Assembly (NCBI GenBank): GCA_012514125.1
Contig: JAAZAW010000330.1
Span: 1-8,547 of the forward strand
Reading direction: 5' to 3'
Length of the DNA: 8,547 nucleotides
Origin: Phycisphaerae bacterium
Lineage (GTDB): Bacteria; Planctomycetota; Phycisphaerae; JAAYCJ01
The position numbers and the translations under genes are program-made. Below the pieces are notes generated by a model. It ran no database searches, was not told where the DNA came from, and was given only the letters and a program-made list of their open reading frames with translations. This document shows positions 6,752 through 8,547 of the stretch, piece after piece. Position 1 is the first letter of the stretch. The number at the start of each line of letters is the position of its first letter.

Positions 6752-8167
6752 ATGAAACGCTTGGGTTGGTTTTTAATTGTTTTGTGTGTGCTTGTATCGG
6801 GGGGATGTTTTCCACCAGCCATTATCGACTTGCCGGATCTGATTCCATGGTATCCGGACGACGGGTCGGACGAGTCAAAAGAAATCGAGACTTATGACGG
6901 TAAGGTGTATTTGATCGGGACTCTCACGGGGGATTTGAAGGACGAGTTCGAAGCGGCTATGACATTTTCGGACTATGTCGCGGATGCAACCGATGGGGCT
7001 ATCGTTGTCTCCTCGGACGCTTTTGGGGAGTTGACGCAGGAACAGCTTGATGGACTGTCCACTGCATTTGCCGCGCATCAGCCGATCATTCTGGTTCACG
7101 CGACGGCGGAACAGATTGTAGCGTTCGGTCAGCAGTTTATCGGGGAAACGTTTCGATATACTTTGCCTAACGGCATGGAGTATGCCGAGGTTTACGCGGT
7201 TGATCTGGAAGAAGGCGGACATATCTGGCAGTGGTCGTTATATCCGCCGGATTTGAGAGACGACGAAGATTCTGATGAAGAGCAACAGGCCCGGCTGGGT
7301 GATTTGATTGACTGGATGCAGGAAAATTCCGAACGAATGGCAAACGGGTCGGTGGAAAATGCAAAGTTTTCCGCTGAATTGGCTGCGAACAGTAATGAAC
7401 TGACGCAGTTGGCGTCGGCCTTTGTCGATCAAAAGAATTTTTCGAGATATGGTAACCGGTATCAGGTAGCACTTTTTATTTATTCTTGTCATTCGTATGA
7501 TACCGGAGAGGATTGGTTTTATGTTCAGCAGCAGTGCGTATTTTATGGGGGCGGAGCCTATGGTGAAAAGAAAGTCGAATATAACCAGGAAGGAAAGGGC
7601 TGGTATATCGACAATATTGAAATCGATTCTACGATGAATGGATACGATTATGATACCCTACAGGTTGGAATGATCCAGTCGAGTCCTGAGACGGCGAATA
7701 ATGTGGAATCGGTCACGAGCGGTGTGAGTTTCACCATCGGCGGCGAGGTGGGAATCGACAAGGGAGGTCCTAGTGCAAAGATTACCGGTGGTGTGACCAT
7801 CAGCAATTCGCGAACGGTGAATATTCAGGATTGTCAGGTTATCAACAAGAGTATTGACCGCGGGAACAATGCTCACTGGAATTATAAATTCAAACGGTGC
7901 GATTCGATCAGCTACGCGTTATATGCGGGACTCACGGATCCGCCGGATTTGGCGACCAATACATTCCAGCCTATGAATCAATGGATTTGGCGAGCAAAAC
8001 CGGCCTTGAGGGCCAACGACACGCCCATTCATGTCAAACTTAATGTGGATTTGTGCTGGACCTGGGGCATCATCGATTTCTGGTGGATGACGCACCCGGA
8101 TCATCAGACGACCGACGGTGGTCTGTGGGAATATAATGTCCACATTCCATATCCGCCCATCAACTAG
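6752..8167 (+). CDS. Large lipoprotein with leukocidin/beta-channel cytolysin-like C-terminal half
   Basis: 471 residues. ATG 6752 is chosen because GGGAG (6740-6744) lies 7 nt upstream and the protein then starts with a lipoprotein signal, MKRLGW, hydrophobic core, then SGGC with Cys19; the lipobox is imperfect (S at -3). An in-frame TTG at 6719 would precede this. Residues 47-165 look alpha/beta (GAIVVSSDAFGELTQEQL, QPIILVHATAEQIVAF) and match no family I know. An acidic linker (167-180) and a helix (181-228) follow. Residues 232-465 are beta-rich and resemble the leukocidin family: SSPETANN, then SVTSGVSFTIGGEVGI, a Gly-rich turn (337-347), ITGGVTISNSRTVNIQD, and HWNYKF. The order parallels the pre-stem of LukF/HlgB-type toxins (SP-N..., LGYNIGGNF, W-V-A-F). 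The C-terminal strands are Trp-rich. Six Cys in all (19, 246, 262, 361, 383, 435). It may be a pore-former or a retained structural relative; toxicity is not shown. It is a single-gene unit, with a terminator just downstream. Confidence 0.8.
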   Translation: MKRLGWFLIVLCVLVSGGCFPPAIIDLPDLIPWYPDDGSDESKEIETYDGKVYLIGTLTGDLKDEFEAAMTFSDYVADATDGAIVVSSDAFGELTQEQLDGLSTAFAAHQPIILVHATAEQIVAFGQQFIGETFRYTLPNGMEYAEVYAVDLEEGGHIWQWSLYPPDLRDDEDSDEEQQARLGDLIDWMQENSERMANGSVENAKFSAELAANSNELTQLASAFVDQKNFSRYGNRYQVALFIYSCHSYDTGEDWFYVQQQCVFYGGGAYGEKKVEYNQEGKGWYIDNIEIDSTMNGYDYDTLQVGMIQSSPETANNVESVTSGVSFTIGGEVGIDKGGPSAKITGGVTISNSRTVNIQDCQVINKSIDRGNNAHWNYKFKRCDSISYALYAGLTDPPDLATNTFQPMNQWIWRAKPALRANDTPIHVKLNVDLCWTWGIIDFWWMTHPDHQTTDGGLWEYNVHIPYPPIN

Positions 8168-8187
8168 AGAATTTTTTTGAAATTTTG

Positions 8188-8226
8188 AAAAAGCGAACTG
8201 TTGATACGGTTCGCTTTTTTATTTTT
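8188..8226 (+). terminator. Strong intrinsic terminator, possibly bidirectional
   Basis: GCGAACTG (8193-8200) pairs with CGGTTCGC (8207-8214): 8 bp with one T-G wobble and a 6-nt loop TTGATA. It is flanked by AAAAA (8188-8192) and TTTTTT (8215-8220), which extend the stem, and then by ATTTTTT. Because both flanks are homopolymeric it could also stop transcription arriving on the - strand. Confidence 0.85.
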
Positions 8227-8282
8227 TATACCAAACCAACTTAATTTGTGCGCCAAGGGTAAAAGGTTTTGGTGTGTCTTTT

Positions 8283-8492
8283 ACGGTTCTTCCCTGTGAA
8301 AGAGGTTGTACCGTTCGGGCAGGGCGCAAAAATTAACCCAACTTCCGTATTAAGCAGACAAAGAGAAGAGCTTTTAAAAATTTTCTCTCTTCCCTTCGCG
8401 GTTCAAAACGGGCTGACGGACTACGGCTACAGGGGGCAGGCTCCAGGCTTTGGGATTAAAATCGGCAGGCGGTTTTTTGCGCCGAAGACCGT
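8283..8492 (+). ncRNA. Candidate structured RNA or 5' leader with nested long-range stems
   Basis: Three complementary pairs nest in order. P1: ACGGTTCTTC (8283-8292) with GAAGACCGT (8484-8492), 9 bp and one bulged T. P2: GGCGCAAAAA (8323-8332) with TTTTTGCGCC (8474-8483), 10 bp perfect. P3: TTAACCCAA (8333-8341) with TTGGGATTAA (8450-8459), 9 bp and one bulged A. P2 and P3 abut on the 5' strand, P1 and P2 on the 3' strand, so they can stack. Inside lie CCGTA (8345-8349) with TACGG (8422-8426) and a hairpin GAAGAG (8365-8370) with CTCTTC (8387-8392). A 6-bp hairpin (8251-8256 with 8269-8274) lies just upstream. I tested it against memory of 6S, RNase P, tmRNA, SRP and the cobalamin riboswitch and saw no match. 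A GGAGG 25 nt downstream suggests a cis-regulatory leader. Strand is not certain. A 77-codon open frame (TTG 8269 to TAA 8502) covers the same bases but has no recognisable protein. Confidence 0.45.
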
Positions 8493-8517
8493 TGACCGAT
8501 AAGTATCATTAATCACC

Positions 8518-8522
8518 GGAGG
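8518..8522 (+). promoter_or_regulatory. Ribosome-binding-site-like GGAGG near the right edge
   Basis: GGAGG at 8518-8522 is the strongest Shine-Dalgarno match in the window. No ATG, GTG or TTG follows within the remaining 25 bases; an ATC at 8528 and an ATT at 8539 are the only near-start codons. A gene may begin at or just past the edge, but it cannot be called from this sequence. Confidence 0.3.
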
Positions 8523-8547
8523 ACAAAATCGATCAAAAATTCTCAAA

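Noticed and set aside
8400..8413. tRNA T-loop-like GGTTCAAAAC
   Set aside because: No acceptor, D or anticodon arm around it, and the T-stem does not pair properly.
8269..8502. 77-codon open frame on + from TTG 8269 (or GTG 8272)
   Set aside because: The protein is not recognisable, the start is weak, and the same bases contain three nested complementary stems that a structured RNA explains better. Kept as an alternative reading in the ncRNA entry.
1..8547. CRISPR arrays, insertion sequences, tRNA or rRNA genes
   Set aside because: No regularly spaced repeats, transposase motifs, terminal inverted repeats or recognisable tRNA/rRNA signatures were seen.

Overview
The window reads as a bacterial chromosome segment of moderate GC (near 50% by eye), with all genes on the + strand. 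Signal peptides, two likely lipoproteins and a diderm-type lipoprotein pathway (Lnt) point to a Gram-negative cell. An SH3b protein with an unusual C-terminal beta domain, followed by a DUF6485-like Cys-rich mini-protein, together with the sppA-lnt pair, fits Planctomycetota (Phycisphaerae/Sedimentisphaerales-like). That placement is inference from protein style, not from a marker gene.

Layout. 1-159: leader with two overlapping sigma70-type promoters. 160-1763: a two-gene unit, a secreted double-SH3b protein then a 66-residue Cys-rich protein, ended by an intrinsic terminator (1810-1856). 1935-6464: a tightly packed unit of sppA (signal peptide peptidase), lnt (apolipoprotein N-acyltransferase) and a HEAT-repeat lipoprotein whose start lies inside the end of lnt. 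6465-6751: intergenic stretch with a possible 50-codon small ORF, a nested inverted repeat and a 10-bp direct repeat spaced 20 bp apart. 6752-8167: a large lipoprotein whose C-terminal half resembles the leukocidin/beta-channel cytolysin family, closed by a strong terminator (8188-8226). 8227-8547: no convincing protein gene. Three nested long-range complementary segments (8283-8492) suggest a structured RNA, possibly the 5' leader of a gene that begins just past the window, since a GGAGG lies at 8518-8522.

How it fits together. The middle unit is about envelope protein maturation: Lnt adds the third acyl chain to lipoproteins, SppA degrades cleaved signal peptides, and the third gene encodes a probable Lnt substrate. 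The last gene encodes another probable substrate. The points most worth checking are the structured RNA candidate at the right edge and the lipid-anchored, leukocidin-like protein.
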